In this document: positions 44,041-52,513 of the stretch, piece after piece | How the letters are laid out: every line of letters starts with the position of its first letter | How positions within the stretch are numbered: position 1 is the stretch's first letter | Source of the DNA: Mycobacterium sp. Aquia_216 | GTDB lineage: Bacteria; Actinomycetota; Actinomycetes; Mycobacteriales; Mycobacteriaceae | DNA length: 64,000 nucleotides | Reading direction: 5' to 3' | Assembly: GCF_026723865.1 (NCBI RefSeq) | Contig: NZ_CP113530.1 | Span: 49,270-113,269, forward strand | Made by a program: the position numbers and the translations under genes | The notes under the pieces: generated by a model | The model's database searches: none | Seen by the model: the letters and a program-made list of their open reading frames with translations, nothing else | Told to the model about the DNA's origin: nothing

Positions 44041-44475
44041 TCCGGCATGCTACAGCTCGAGGCTACGAACCGTGTTGGTCGAATGGATCACGCGCAGGGC
44101 ATTGCTGGTGAGATGGCACATCGTGCAGGCCCCAGCGCGCGCCGCACGTTCGGAGTCGGGCGGCTTCAATACCAATTGAAGCGCCTGCGGCGCTGCTGAA
44201 TAGCTTGAGCCGTGCCGGCCCAAGCCGATGTTTCTTTGCCTTTCTGGCTTTCGATTGTTGCCCGGCGGTTCGCTCGCGCTAAGGCCACGGCCTCCGCTGC
44301 GCTGCGGGCCCAAGGGCTCGTAGCGATAGCGCCCGTTGCTCGCCAGCTCGCGGGCGCCATCGCTACGCCCGGGCCTTGCACTCCGCGCCCCTATGCCGGG
44401 CCAAATCTCAATTGCCAGAAGGCAAAAAGAGCAGGCGGCCATGTGGGCGCCTGCCGTACACAGAAAGGTTCAACC
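44041..44475. other. Intergenic region upstream of the second ParB-like gene
   Basis: Contains the short inverted repeat CTTCAAT/ATTGAAG (about 44163-44180). The open frame continuing upstream of 44476 has no start signals. AAAGG precedes the ATG at 44476. Confidence 0.35.
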
Positions 44476-46122
44476 ATGACCGACACAACCAACATCGACA
44501 GCGCGGCCACCGCCGCCGACCAGCCCATCGGGACACTGGAACACCTTGACCCGGCGCTGCTCGATATCGGTGACAACGTCCGCGACGATGCAGCGCTGAG
44601 CAAGGCGTTCATCGCCAACATCGCTGAAAACGGTGTGCTGGTACCGATCACGGCTGTTCGTGACCCCGACCGGCCCGAGGTCATCCGTGTCCGCAACGGG
44701 CAGCGGCGCACCCTGGCCGCCCGCGAGGTCGGGCTATCCAGCGTTCCGGTCTACGTGCTGGCGTCCACGGCCGCCGATGCCAGCCAGGAGACCATCGACC
44801 GCATCGTGCATCAGATCGTGACGAACGATCAAAAGCGCGATCTCACCGATGCCCAGCGGGCGCGCGGGATCCAGCAGATGATCGACGCGGGGCTGTCGGT
44901 GACCAAGGTGGCCAAGCGGTTATCTGTCGGCAAGGAGGCCGTCAAGGCCGCCCACACGGCAGCACGGTCGGCCACCGCCATGGATGCCCTGGCCAACGGC
45001 CAACTCAGCCTGACCGAAGCCGCCGCGATCACCGAGTTCGAGGACATGCCCGGCGCGGTGGACCGGCTGATCAGGTCGGCAGGCGGTACGTGGTTCGAGC
45101 ACACGCTCGCCCAGCTGCGCCAGGAACGCATCACCGCCCAGACCCGAGCCCACGCTGCCCAGCCTTTCGCCGACAAAGGGTTCACCATTCTTGAGCAGCG
45201 CCCGGATTCGTGGGACCCGGCCTGCATACCGCTGCACCACCTGGTGACCGCCGAAGGGGAGGAAGCCGACGATACCGCCGTCAGCGACCCCGCCCACTGG
45301 GCCGTGTATCTCGTGGACGACACCGCCCTGTGCGACGTGGAAACCGGCGAGGTCGTCGACGAGCAGAGCGTGGATTGGGAGACCGAGGACCAGCCAGACG
45401 CCACACCCGCCGAGGGGCTGCGCCACGCTAACACGGTCACCGACAAGGAGGTGTTCACCCCCGATTACTACTGCCTCGACTACCGTTCCGCAGCATTGAC
45501 CCCGCAGAGCTGGTTCGCGCGGCAGGCCGGACTGGTGGACACCGACACCGGCGAAGCCGTCGACTTGGACGACGAGGCCCGCGAGGCCGCACGCCAGCAG
45601 GCAGCGCTCGACAAGGCCGAGACCGAGAAGCGTGAGCGCCGGAAAGTCTTGGCGCTCAACAAGCTCGGGGATGCCGCCCTCGGTGTGCGGCGCGAGTTCG
45701 TCAGGAAGCTGCTGGCGCGCAAGACCCCGCCCAAGGGTGCCGGTCTCTTCGTGGCGGACTGCTTGGCTCGCGACAGCGCGTTGCTCACCAACAACAACGC
45801 GCTGGACACCACCGCCGAGCTGCTCGGAGTCGACAGCGGCCAGGCCGTGGCCAAGCTCGTGGCCGATCTGCCCGGCACCGGCGACGGCCGCGCTCAGGTG
45901 ATCACACTGGCCCTGGTGCTCGGCGCTCTGGAATCGCGGACCCCCAAGGACGCCTGGCGCAACAACACGGGCTGGTGGGGCCACCACGTCGGCTGCAGCG
46001 AGTACCTGCGCTGGCTCGCCGACAATGACTACCCGCTGGCGCCCGTCGAGGAGGTCGTGACCAAGGCCAAGAGCGCCGATGACGTGTACGAACAGTACTT
46101 GGCTGACGCAGTGAAGGAGTAA
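44476..46122 (+). CDS. ParB/Srx-domain protein of the presumed leading region
   Basis: 548 residues from ATG 44476 (AAAGG 8 nt upstream). N-terminal ParB-like domain: IGTLEHLDPALLDIGDNVRD, AFIANIAENGVLVPITAV, and RVRNGQRRTLAAREVGLSSV with the G-x-R-R box. An HTH-like stretch LSVTKVAKRLSVGKEAVKAA follows. The long C-terminal half (residues about 200-548) is acidic then helical and is not found in partition ParB. Unlike the 9668 ParB it has no ParA partner. ParB-like proteins of this type occur in conjugative leading regions of other plasmids. A strong terminator follows. Confidence 0.82.
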   Translation: MTDTTNIDSAATAADQPIGTLEHLDPALLDIGDNVRDDAALSKAFIANIAENGVLVPITAVRDPDRPEVIRVRNGQRRTLAAREVGLSSVPVYVLASTAADASQETIDRIVHQIVTNDQKRDLTDAQRARGIQQMIDAGLSVTKVAKRLSVGKEAVKAAHTAARSATAMDALANGQLSLTEAAAITEFEDMPGAVDRLIRSAGGTWFEHTLAQLRQERITAQTRAHAAQPFADKGFTILEQRPDSWDPACIPLHHLVTAEGEEADDTAVSDPAHWAVYLVDDTALCDVETGEVVDEQSVDWETEDQPDATPAEGLRHANTVTDKEVFTPDYYCLDYRSAALTPQSWFARQAGLVDTDTGEAVDLDDEAREAARQQAALDKAETEKRERRKVLALNKLGDAALGVRREFVRKLLARKTPPKGAGLFVADCLARDSALLTNNNALDTTAELLGVDSGQAVAKLVADLPGTGDGRAQVITLALVLGALESRTPKDAWRNNTGWWGHHVGCSEYLRWLADNDYPLAPVEEVVTKAKSADDVYEQYLADAVKE

Positions 46123-46128
46123 CGACCC

Positions 46129-46162
46129 AAAGGAGGGCCGGGGCGCGCCCCGGCCCTCCTTT
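46129..46162 (+). terminator. Strong intrinsic terminator
   Basis: 17-bp perfect arms (AAAGGAGGGCCGGGGCG and its complement) ending in TTT, 7 bp after the ParB-like stop. Confidence 0.8.
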
Positions 46163-46337
46163 CGGTCACCAGCCGCCGCCAGTAAACGAGGCAGCGGCCC
46201 CGCGCTCCAGGGTGCCTCGTTGTCGTCGGCGGAAACGCTTACGGCGTTGCCCATTATTTGTTTTCCACCCCTCATCGCTTTGTCAGTATGGCCGGGCTCG
46301 GCCTCTGCGCAAGGCCACGGATAAAGGCCAAATGGCC

Positions 46338-46387
46338 CGAAAACTTTTCGCTCAAAACCACTCGCTGCGCTCGGCGAAAACTTTTCG
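46338..46387. repeat. Two copies of a 13-bp palindrome
   Basis: CGAAAACTTTTCG occurs at 46338-46350 and 46375-46387, 37 bp apart, in the non-coding interval 46163-46654 between the ParB-like and redoxin genes. Candidate binding sites for the adjacent ParB-like protein or another regulator. Confidence 0.5.
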
Positions 46388-46654
46388 TCCGGACCATTGC
46401 GCTCCGACCGATCTACCGGCCCGATTAGTGATCGCGATGAGGCGCGGGAGAAAAGGGTGAACACGGTAAAACGCTGCGGATCATGCTGGGAACCAGGCTG
46501 TTAGACCAGGAATCTATCAAGCATCGAATTACGTTTTCCGCCCATTGATCGCAGGGGCAAAACAATTTCATAAAGGCAAAAATAGTGTTGTCGATACCCG
46601 TCGAATAGCGGTAAAATCAATACAACGAGTCACCACACGGAAGGACTGCCAACA

Positions 46655-46885
46655 ATGAGTACTCTCACCGTTTACACAAAGCCCGGATGCGTGCAATGCA
46701 ACGCCGTTTTTCGTGCCCTGGACAAACTGGGAATCGCCTACCGCCGAGTCGATATCTCCGTGGACCCGGACGCACGCGACTACGTCATGGCGCTGGGCTA
46801 CCTGCAGGCCCCAGTTGTCTACGCCGGCCCCGACGACCACCACAGCGGATTCAGGCCAGACCGGCTCCGCGAACTCGCCGCCTAA
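46655..46885 (+). CDS. NrdH-type glutaredoxin-like protein
   Basis: 76 residues, GGAAGGA 8 nt upstream. MSTLTVYTKPGCVQCNAVFR has the thioredoxin-fold C12-x2-C15 pair; APVVYAGPDDHHSGFRPDRL matches the conserved cis-Pro and W/H-SGF-R-P-D elements of NrdH redoxins. NrdH reduces ribonucleotide reductase in the cytoplasm; phage and plasmid copies may support nucleotide supply during rapid DNA synthesis. It heads a run of closely spaced genes. Confidence 0.88.
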   Translation: MSTLTVYTKPGCVQCNAVFRALDKLGIAYRRVDISVDPDARDYVMALGYLQAPVVYAGPDDHHSGFRPDRLRELAA

Positions 46886-46917
46886 GCACGCCGATCAGTA
46901 CCTCGAGGAGCCCCACC

Positions 46918-47565
46918 ATGCACCAGCTCACCATCGACCACGACGCCCAGCCGGGCAGCGTCACCGACCACGCCGACTTCACCGCCGCCCACCAAGCCCT
47001 GCTGAAGTACGTCGTCGGAGCCGACTACTACCTGCGGCCCGTCCAGAACAGCACCGCACACACCAGTTACGAACTGCTACGACTGGCCGACCTCGACGAC
47101 CCGCGGCCGTGCCGCGAACCCCAGGTGGCCGGGGTGGCCACCATCGAAGTCATCTCCCAGAATGAACCGCCCTTTGCTGCACCATATTTCGTCGCCTGCG
47201 ACGCCCAGACCTGGATCACCGACCACGCCAGCAAATGGTTACACGGATCGAGCACTGACCCCGGCTACCACTACCCCATGTCTGTGCTGACGATCGCGCG
47301 TGGGGAAGCCCACTTCTATCTACGCCCCGGTGCCCTACTGAACGAAGCCGCGTCGCTGGCCGGAGCGGACACCGCACTCCGGCCCGCCCAGGACACCGTG
47401 GAAACGCTGCGCCACAACGCCGTCCAAGACAGTGGCAACCTGGGTAACCCGGCCGCCATCGCCGCCGCAGTGCAACGACACCAGCCCAAGGGAACCACCA
47501 AAGGCCAAACTGCAACGCTCATCTGGTACTACGCCCTGCTGCTGTGGGGAGTGAGCGCACCATGA
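46918..47565 (+). CDS. Hypothetical protein preceding the DnaB-N-domain gene
   Basis: 215 residues, GAGGAG 7 nt before ATG 46918. Visible parts: ALLKYVVGADYYLRPVQNS, PYFVACDAQTWITDHASKWL, and a C-terminal helix TKGQTATLIWYYALLLWGVS. The stop overlaps the next ATG by 4 bases. No domain recognised; operon context suggests a role in DNA metabolism or plasmid establishment. Confidence 0.7.
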   Translation: MHQLTIDHDAQPGSVTDHADFTAAHQALLKYVVGADYYLRPVQNSTAHTSYELLRLADLDDPRPCREPQVAGVATIEVISQNEPPFAAPYFVACDAQTWITDHASKWLHGSSTDPGYHYPMSVLTIARGEAHFYLRPGALLNEAASLAGADTALRPAQDTVETLRHNAVQDSGNLGNPAAIAAAVQRHQPKGTTKGQTATLIWYYALLLWGVSAP

Positions 47566-48176
47566 CCGCCGCCCGCAAGCTTTGCGCCCCGTTGACGCTG
47601 GTGACCGACGACGTCGACGACACCGAAGACCTCGACGTCGAATGGCGCTCCCAGACCGTTGTCGACGAATACAGCCCCGAGCACCAGTTCATCGGTGCGC
47701 TGATGTGGCTCAGCGCCGAACGGGCCCGGCACTTTCTGGACCTCGTGCCCGGCAACGCGATATGGAGGCCGCAGACCCGGTGGGCCTATGAACTGATCCG
47801 CGCCCTGGTCGACGCCGGCACAGACCCCACGCCGGTATCTGTGTTGGCCGCCGGGCGCCGCCAGGCCGGCCGCGACGCGCTTGATCCCACCGCGCCGCCG
47901 AGCGCCGGCAACCACAAGCGGTTGGCCCTGTATCTGTTCGATGCCTATTCCCAAGCTGTTGCGCCGGCCGCGGCGATCGCAGGGTACGCACGTGCGGTGC
48001 TCGAGGAGGCCTACCGTCGCGGGTTCGACACGTTCGGCATCAGGATGCAGCAACTAGCGGCCAGCGGCGCTGACCGCGACGACTTGACTGAGCAATTCGC
48101 CATAATCCGCGACGAGCTCGCTGAGCTGTGGCGCCGCACTGAGGCTGCCGCCAAACCTGAAGGGAGCCAACGATGA
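47562..48176 (+). CDS. Protein with DnaB-helicase N-terminal-like domain, no ATPase domain
   Basis: 204 residues, ATG overlapping the upstream stop. EHQFIGALMWLSAERARHFL and RWAYELIRALVDAGTDPTPV, followed by YARAVLEEAYRRGFDTFGIR and LTEQFAIIRDELAELWRR, correspond to the helical N-terminal domain of DnaB-type helicases and the linker helix. The RecA-like motor (Walker A) is absent. Such a stand-alone domain could bind DnaB or primase and redirect host replication; this is inferred from the fold resemblance. Confidence 0.72.
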   Translation: MTAARKLCAPLTLVTDDVDDTEDLDVEWRSQTVVDEYSPEHQFIGALMWLSAERARHFLDLVPGNAIWRPQTRWAYELIRALVDAGTDPTPVSVLAAGRRQAGRDALDPTAPPSAGNHKRLALYLFDAYSQAVAPAAAIAGYARAVLEEAYRRGFDTFGIRMQQLAASGADRDDLTEQFAIIRDELAELWRRTEAAAKPEGSQR

Positions 48177-48349
48177 GAATTCTGCGGACAAGCGGCGACC
48201 TCCTCATCGCCGACCGTGTCAGCGCCGCCATAGCGGACTACCCCCAGCCGGTGGGACGCGCGACACGCACCGCGCACGCCTGGCTGGACATTCTGCATAG
48301 TCGCGCCCAAATCCGTGCAGAACGCCACCGTCGCAGCGTCAGACAATAG
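48173..48349 (+). CDS. Small basic protein, 58 residues
   Basis: ATG 48173 overlaps the upstream stop (ATGA); a ribosome site AGGGAG lies 7-8 nt upstream. MRILRTSGDLLIADRVSAAI then HAWLDILHSRAQIRAERHRR: helical with a basic C-terminus. Coupled to the DnaB-N-domain gene. Function unknown. Confidence 0.55.
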   Translation: MRILRTSGDLLIADRVSAAIADYPQPVGRATRTAHAWLDILHSRAQIRAERHRRSVRQ

Positions 48350-48401
48350 ACCCAGCACCAGCATCTGCCCAGCGAGGCCGGTGTGCACGAGAGGATCGAC
48401 C

Positions 48402-49133
48402 ATGATCAAGCCCGCCCGCGACCCGCGACGTCGGTGCCACCAGCTGCGGCGCAGGTTAAGACACTGGCCCCCAAGCCTTCTGGGCGGGCTCGCCCTGGCC
48501 ACCTTTGCCCTCGCTGGACCTGCCGTCGCCCAAGCGCACAGTGCTACCATCTCCCCCGGCGATGAAATCGACACCGTGCAAGCGCCGGGCGGCACACGGT
48601 GCACCCTGGGCTATACGTTCACCGACCCTGGCACCAACATCAACTACGGCATCACCGCCGGCCACTGCAACAAGGGTCACGGTGACAACGTGGTTGACCG
48701 CACCACCGGCGCCGGCGGACATTTCATCCTCACCGTCGCCACCGCCGGCGATAACCTCCAAGATGACTACGGGCTGGTCGATTTCGGCTCCAACCATTCG
48801 GTCCGCACGATGTACGGCATGCCCGTGAGCGGCATCTCCACGCCAGACCCCCATGCTGCTGTCTGCCATGACGGCATCCGCACCGGCATAGCGTGCGGTT
48901 CGCTGGACGGACGCCTGATCGCCAGCCAATACCTGACCACCGGAATGGCCCAAAGTATTCCCGGGGACTCCGGTGGCCCAGTCTGGCAGCTCGCCCACGA
49001 CAACGCCGGGACCGCCAGTGTCATCGGTATCTGGCTCGGCGAGCACATCGAGCCCAACGGCGCCCACTACGGACGATTCATCAGCCTCACCGACGTCCTG
49101 GTCAACGTCGCGGCCAAAACCCACGTCCTGTAA
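48402..49133 (+). CDS. Secreted trypsin-like serine protease
   Basis: 243 residues from ATG 48402. The basic N-terminus and hydrophobic core LLGGLALATFALAGPAVAQA form a signal peptide with likely cleavage near residue 46. The S1 chymotrypsin triad is visible: His88 in YGITAGHCN, Asp122 in LQDDYGLVDF, Ser190 in SIPGDSGGPVW. Cys67/Cys89 and Cys155/Cys165 may form disulfides. It would act at the cell surface or outside. Its place between leading-region-type genes suggests a role in mating-pair contact or surface remodelling, which is inference. Confidence 0.85.
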   Translation: MIKPARDPRRRCHQLRRRLRHWPPSLLGGLALATFALAGPAVAQAHSATISPGDEIDTVQAPGGTRCTLGYTFTDPGTNINYGITAGHCNKGHGDNVVDRTTGAGGHFILTVATAGDNLQDDYGLVDFGSNHSVRTMYGMPVSGISTPDPHAAVCHDGIRTGIACGSLDGRLIASQYLTTGMAQSIPGDSGGPVWQLAHDNAGTASVIGIWLGEHIEPNGAHYGRFISLTDVLVNVAAKTHVL

Positions 49134-49144
49134 GGACCCTCAAG

Positions 49145-49174
49145 GTCTGGGCTGACCGGCCGGTGAGCCCAGAC
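49145..49174 (+). terminator. Hairpin after the protease gene
   Basis: 9-bp arms GTCTGGGCT/AGCCCAGAC with an internal ACCGGCCGGT palindrome; no T run, so termination is probable but weaker. Confidence 0.5.
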
Positions 49175-49363
49175 CCGTTGCTGCTCGACTTCTTCAGCCG
49201 TCAGCGGGTATCAAGTGTGACCGACAGGGCCCCGTCGTGGTCAACCCACGCCCGGCGGGCTCGGCCGCCGGCCTCTTCGGGGTTGACACCGACACCCCGC
49301 CGGTCCCCCACACCCCAGCGCTGACCAGCGCACTCAACATCTCATCCAGAACGGAGCATCATC
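49175..49363 (+). promoter_or_regulatory. Class C leader, short version (unit 0)
   Basis: Shares CAAGTGTGACCG, CTCTTCGGGGTTGACACCGA and the AGCGCTGACCAGCGCACTCA to GAACGGAG end with the class C leaders at 53.5 and 55.9 kb. It lacks their roughly 120-bp middle hairpin block. The terminal GAACGGAG serves as ribosome site for the 49364 gene. Confidence 0.65.
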
Positions 49364-49909
49364 ATGACCAACTCGGCGGCCGCCACCCATGTCATCCCAG
49401 CGGGTCTGATCACTCACAGCACCGTGGTGATCAAAGGCCAGCACCACGATCACGACATCAGCGTTCACCATGCCCGAACGCCGGATGCACGCATGAGCAT
49501 CACCCTGGCTGGTATGCACATGGTCCTCTACAACTGCCAAACCGCCCAAGGACTACTCGAGGCATTCATCGCCGCCCGCGGTCACCTCTTGCATGTACCC
49601 GCCCAAATCCCCTCTGCTCGGGCGGATGCCCTACACGAGCCAGCAGGGCGCGTGACGCTTTCCCTCGAATGGACCCGCCGGCCAGTCTATGCCGTCGCCG
49701 CACAGTCCACGTTGAATCGACTCAAGACCGCTCAGATCCACTGGGTTGAGCTCTATACGGCACCCGTTACGTGGCAGATCCGCGATCGCGCCGGACTCCA
49801 CTCCCTCATTGAGGTCCTCAACCGGGTGCACCAGACCGCGGTTGCCGTCTTCAACGACGGCCAGCAGTACCATGCTGATCCCGCCGACCCCGATTACCGC
49901 GCCGCCTAA
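49364..49909 (+). CDS. Array gene 1, hypothetical protein
   Basis: 181 residues, ATG with GGAG 6-7 nt upstream. Begins with HVIPAGLITHSTVVIKGQHH and RMSITLAGMHMVLYNCQTAQ; contains LLEAFIAARGHLLHVPAQIP and LIEVLNRVHQTAVAVFNDGQ. His-rich N-terminus; mixed alpha/beta. Family not recognised. First gene of the leader-terminator array. Confidence 0.7.
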   Translation: MTNSAAATHVIPAGLITHSTVVIKGQHHDHDISVHHARTPDARMSITLAGMHMVLYNCQTAQGLLEAFIAARGHLLHVPAQIPSARADALHEPAGRVTLSLEWTRRPVYAVAAQSTLNRLKTAQIHWVELYTAPVTWQIRDRAGLHSLIEVLNRVHQTAVAVFNDGQQYHADPADPDYRAA

Positions 49910-49920
49910 CCGCCGCATTG

Positions 49921-50317
49921 CCGTGCGGGCCCGGCCAGCTTCGTGATCACACGGGGTTGGCCGGGCCCCCTTTTTTCTTCGGGCCCCCGGGTGCCGGCGC
50001 GCCCCGCGCGACCGGACTGGCCACCTACGGCGGCCACCAAATCCGTAGCCCCTCACCTTCTTTAGCCGTCAGCAGGGTGCTCATGCTAAGCGGGCGGGGG
50101 CCCGAGCGCTCAACCCACGCCCACCCCGAACTACGCAGGCCCAGTGACCTTTTCGGACCTATGCCAGCCCGCCAAGGCGCTCACGCGCCGGCGAGCGCGG
50201 ACCGAAAACCCTGCTCCGCTCGGCGCGGACTCTTCGGGGTTGACCACCCACCCTCACCCGCTTACCCGCACCCCAGCGCCGACCGGCGCAACCCATCACC
50301 ACACCGAACGGAGCATC
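49921..50317 (+). repeat. Array unit 1: terminator plus class A leader
   Basis: After the terminator, a common block (CTTCGGGCCCCCGGGTGCCG to CTTTAGCCGTCAGCAGGG) is followed by the class A leader. The leader contains an outer stem TTTTCGG (50150-50156) / CCGAAAA (50202-50208) enclosing GGCGC/GCGCC, and ends with CTCTTCGGGGTTGACC and GAACGGAG. Nearly identical to unit 5. Confidence 0.85.
49927..49976 (+). terminator. Array terminator 1
   Basis: GGGCCCGGCCA (49927-49937) pairs with TGGCCGGGCCC (49958-49968), followed by six T. Same element recurs after each array transcription unit. Confidence 0.9.
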
Positions 50318-51298
50318 ATGACCATCGAAATCGTGCACAGCGCCGCCGAAGGCACCCTCGTCCACGGCACCTCCCGCGGAGACGGCACGAACACCATTCT
50401 CAAAGCCGCCGGCTTTCGGTGGTTCCGCACACTGGGGGTGTGGGGCATCGCCAGCAGCCGCGATCGCCAACCCAACCGGTACAAAATCAACCGAGCCGTC
50501 GACGCGCTTCGCGCCGCCGGACATGACGTCCGCGTCGACGTCGACGACACCCACCGCCCCACCGCCGAGGCCGAGGCCGACAAGGCGCAGCGCCAAGAGC
50601 AACGCGTCGGCGCGCTCCACGCCAAAGCCGACCGCAAGGCGGCCGCAGCCGAGGCGGCCTGGGAGACCGAGCGCCGCGCCGTCGAGGCGCTGCCTCCCGA
50701 CGGGCAGCCGATTCTGATCGGTCATCACAGCGAACGCCGACACCGCAACGCGATCGCCCGAGCCCACGATGCGACCCGCCGCGCCATCGATGCCACCGAC
50801 CTGGCGCAGCAGGCCAACAGCCGGGCCGAGGCCGCGGCGTCGACAACGGCCCACCGGCACAACCCGGTCACCGTGAAGAACCGCATCGAGAAGCTGCAAG
50901 CCGAGCAGCGCGGCGATCAACGCATTCTCGATGGCCACCGCCGCGTCGTCGCCCGCAGCGCCACCCACGAATACGTCGACGAGTTCGGCCCGGCGACAGG
51001 GTCCTACCGCGACCAGGTGATCGCGCGCATGGCCCAACGCGGCGACGAGATCGCCTACTGGAACGGGGTTTACGCCGACCTGCAAGCCTCCGGTGTCGCC
51101 AGCACGCACAGCCGCGAGAGCATCAGCAAGGGTGACCTCATCAAGTACCGAGGCCACTGGTACCCGGTCGTCCGGGTCAACCCCAAAACGGTGTCGGTTC
51201 GCCTGCACGAAGGCGCCTCGTGGACGAACACGATCGGCTACCACGAGATCTCCGGTCACCGCCTGGGCAGCGAACCCGCCACCACGGCCAACGACTAG
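50318..51298 (+). CDS. Array gene 2, DUF3560-type protein
   Basis: 326 residues. N-terminal IVHSAAEGTLVHGTSRGDGT, then GFRWFRTLGVWGIASSRDRQ. A helical linker leads to LPPDGQPILIGHHSERRHRN, the G-Q-P-I-L-x-G-H-H-S-E-x-R-H-R signature of DUF3560. A coiled region and a C-terminal small beta domain (KGDLIKYRGHWYPVVRV) follow. DUF3560 proteins are common on conjugative actinobacterial plasmids; function unknown, possibly DNA-related. Driven by a class A leader. Confidence 0.82.
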   Translation: MTIEIVHSAAEGTLVHGTSRGDGTNTILKAAGFRWFRTLGVWGIASSRDRQPNRYKINRAVDALRAAGHDVRVDVDDTHRPTAEAEADKAQRQEQRVGALHAKADRKAAAAEAAWETERRAVEALPPDGQPILIGHHSERRHRNAIARAHDATRRAIDATDLAQQANSRAEAAASTTAHRHNPVTVKNRIEKLQAEQRGDQRILDGHRRVVARSATHEYVDEFGPATGSYRDQVIARMAQRGDEIAYWNGVYADLQASGVASTHSRESISKGDLIKYRGHWYPVVRVNPKTVSVRLHEGASWTNTIGYHEISGHRLGSEPATTAND

Positions 51299-51310
51299 CT
51301 CACCGCCGCC

Positions 51311-51713
51311 GCGGGCCCGGCCAGCTTCGTGATCACACGGGGTCGGCCGGGCCCCCTTTTTTCTTCGGGCCCCCGGGTGCCGGCGCGCCCCGCGCGACCG
51401 GAGTGGCCACCTGCGGCGGCCACGAAATCCTGTAGCCCCTCACCTTCAAACCGTCAGCAAGGGTCGCAGCCTAATCGGCCGGGGGCCCGAGCGCGCAACC
51501 CACGACCGCACCGAACTACGCAGGCCGAGTGACCTTTTCGGCCCAATGGAAGTCAATCCCCAAGGCGCTTCGCGCCGGGGATTGACCCGGGCCGAAAACC
51601 CTGCTCCGTGCGGCGCGGACTCTTCGGGGTTGCGCACCCACCCTCACCCGATTCACCGCTCCCCAGCGCCGACCGGCGCACTGAAATCACTCAATGCGAA
51701 ACGGAGAACCACC
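51311..51713 (+). repeat. Array unit 2: terminator plus class B leader
   Basis: The class B leader forms a nested hairpin: TTTTCGGCCC (51535-51544) with GGGCCGAAAA (51589-51598), inside it GTCAATCCCC with GGGGATTGAC, and a GGCGC-TTC-GCGCC tip. The total stem is about 25 bp over 64 nt. Ends with the ribosome site ACGGAG before 51714. Near-identical to unit 3. Confidence 0.85.
51313..51362 (+). terminator. Array terminator 2
   Basis: Same stem as terminator 1 with one base change in the loop-side arm (GGTCGGCCGGGCC), six T. Confidence 0.88.
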
Positions 51714-52097
51714 ATGACTGCACAACTGGACTACTGGGCCAGCACCGACCACGACCCCACCAGCATGCTCGAATCCATCCGGGGGCTCACCCCCACCGAG
51801 GCGCCACCCACAGCGATCACCACCGTTGACATCGACGAGCTCGCCGTCCTCCAGGTCGCCCACGACGGCCAGCGCATGCGACTCCGCGGAGCAGACCGCG
51901 ACGAAGCGATCCGGCGCATGCACGGGCGCGTCGACATCGACCTCGTCGCCTGGCGGCTCCACACCACCTCACGCACCGTGCACCGCGTCGCGGCCCGCCT
52001 GGGCCTCACCCTCCACAAACCCACCCCCGCCGACCAATTCGGAGACCGCAGCCACCAGACAGGCCCGTCCTCCCCCCGCGCACGAGCCATCGCCTAA
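51714..52097 (+). CDS. Array gene 3, helix-turn-helix protein
   Basis: 127 residues. IDELAVLQVAHDGQRMRLRG then RDEAIRRMHGRVDIDLVAWR and LHTTSRTVHRVAARLGLTLH: the last two look like a sigma- or resolvase-type HTH with a Thr/Ser-rich recognition helix. It may bind the array leaders or host promoters. Class B leader. Confidence 0.7.
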   Translation: MTAQLDYWASTDHDPTSMLESIRGLTPTEAPPTAITTVDIDELAVLQVAHDGQRMRLRGADRDEAIRRMHGRVDIDLVAWRLHTTSRTVHRVAARLGLTLHKPTPADQFGDRSHQTGPSSPRARAIA

Positions 52098-52104
52098 CGA
52101 CCGC

Positions 52105-52513
52105 ACCGGGCCCGGCCAGCACCCGCACCACCACGGGGTTGGCCGGGCCCCCCTTTTTCTTCCGCCCGGTTCAGGTGGCGGCGGCGCGCCCCGCGCGACC
52201 GCCGAACCGGCCACCTACCGGTGGCCGAAATCCGTAGCCCCTCACCTTCAAGCCGTCAGCAAGGGTCGCAGCCTAATCGGCCGGGGGCCCGAGCGCGCAA
52301 CCCACGCCCGCACCGAACTACGCAGGCCGAGTGACCTTTTCGGCCCAATGGAAGTCAATCCCCAAGGCGCTTCGCGCCGGGGATTGACCCGGGCCGAAAA
52401 CCCTGCTCCGTGCGGCGCGGACTCTTCGGGGTTGCGCGCCCACCCTCAGCCGATTGACCGCTCCCCAGCGCTGACCGGCGCACCACTCAGCACACCGAAC
52501 GGAGCAACACATC
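52105..52513 (+). repeat. Array unit 3: terminator plus class B leader
   Basis: Terminator with a divergent loop, a diverged common block, then a class B leader almost identical to unit 2: TTTTCGGCCC (52337-52346) and GGGCCGAAAA (52391-52400) with the same inner stems. Confidence 0.85.
52108..52158 (+). terminator. Array terminator 3
   Basis: GGGCCCGGCCA and TGGCCGGGCCC arms kept although the loop sequence differs (CACCCGCACCACCACGGGG region), so the stem itself is conserved; five T. Confidence 0.88.
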
